Shown here: positions 63,942 to 64,000 of the stretch, piece after piece
Position numbering within the stretch: position 1 is the stretch's first letter
Layout of the letters: every line of letters starts with the position of its first letter
From: JAVVHH01 sp963835135
GTDB taxonomy: Bacteria; Pseudomonadota; Alphaproteobacteria; Acetobacterales; Acetobacteraceae
Direction of reading: 5' to 3'
NCBI GenBank assembly: GCA_963835135.1
Contig: CAWIEF010000006.1
Coordinates: forward strand, 124,001 to 188,000
DNA: 64,000 nucleotides
Notes under the pieces: model-generated
What the model saw: only the letters and a program-made list of their open reading frames with translations
Database searches by the model: none
What the model was told of the DNA's origin: nothing
Translations under genes and position numbers: made by a program

Positions 63942-64000
63942 TGGCGAGCAGCCGCCGCTTGTTGGCTCGGCTGCGCGAGATGATGGCGGCAGGCGGCGCC
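63941..64000 (+). CDS. ptsP: PtsP (PTS enzyme I-Ntr) N-terminus, cut by window edge
   Basis: Only 20 codons are visible from a GTG overlapping the previous TAG: VASSRRLLARLREMMAAGGA, matching the usual PtsP beginning (RRLLxRLRxxMA), before the GAF domain. PtsP often follows lysC in alphaproteobacteria, here with the flavoprotein gene between. The identification rests on this short stretch and position. Confidence 0.55.
   Translation, partial: MASSRRLLARLREMMAAGGA

Overview
High-GC, densely packed chromosomal DNA of an alphaproteobacterium, most likely of the Rhodospirillales/Acetobacteraceae type. I infer this from the gyrB-recF-dnaN-dnaA-rpsT block, the divergent mutM/ubiE pair followed by coaBC and dut, UbiG next to an aspartokinase and PtsP, and the frequent ATGA/GTGA gene overlaps. 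No rRNA, tRNA, CRISPR array, prophage or intact insertion sequence was seen.

Layout. (1) 1-11.4 kb is a metal-resistance island. A leftward heavy-metal RND efflux operon (outer-membrane channel, adaptor, pump, two small periplasmic proteins including a DUF305 protein) faces a rightward ars operon (arsR, a halved aquaporin, arsC, arsH, an MFS exporter). (2) 11.4-19.8 kb is the replication-initiation block on the minus strand (gyrB, recF, dnaN, dnaA, rpsT, a crotonase). A Uma2-family nuclease gene sits between recF and dnaN. (3) 19.8-25.4 kb holds six genes of unknown joint function: a radical SAM enzyme, a mercuric-reductase-like flavoprotein, an extended SDR, a sterol-desaturase-like di-iron enzyme, and the two glycosyltransferases usually called TIGR04282/TIGR04283 (rSAM/selenodomain or arsenosugar associated). 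This is the best candidate for an undescribed pathway. (4) 25.4-29 kb is housekeeping: mutM, ubiE, coaBC, dut, without the expected ubiB. (5) 29-31.2 kb is one frame joining a PEP-CTERM protein to a GH28 polygalacturonase. (6) 31.2-35.4 kb is a seven-gene cation/proton antiporter module ordered like the MbhA-H part of membrane-bound hydrogenases. (7) 35.4-49.6 kb is mixed: an RNA methyltransferase, glutaryl-CoA dehydrogenase, a DEAD-box helicase, a GH15 enzyme, small secreted or membrane proteins, an outer-membrane barrel, a DUF2125-like protein, a FrnE-type DsbA protein, a GAF-PDZ protein, a GH42-like enzyme and a parallel beta-helix protein. (8) 49.6-53.3 kb is a quaternary-amine (OsmU/Yeh-type) ABC transporter. 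(9) 53.4-60.9 kb has an SDR, an MpaB-family oxygenase and a complete dipeptide-type ABC transporter with a Tat-exported binding protein. (10) 60.9-64 kb has ubiG, lysC, a nitronate-monooxygenase-like flavoprotein and the first codons of ptsP.

How the genes relate. The island gives copper/zinc-type efflux plus arsenate reduction and organoarsenical oxidation, but its arsenite channel is only half present, so the MFS protein may be the functional exporter. The glycan enzymes (GH28, GH15, GH42-like, beta-helix) suggest a life with plant or microbial polysaccharides. The osmoprotectant importer and the Mrp/Mbh antiporter point to osmotic and pH/sodium homeostasis.

Caution. Three genes (the RND pump, Uma2, lysC) each carry a single-base reading-frame break. 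lysC is normally essential, so at least some of these breaks may be assembly errors. The Uma2 break falls exactly on a canonical A-AAA-AAG slippery heptamer and deserves separate attention.
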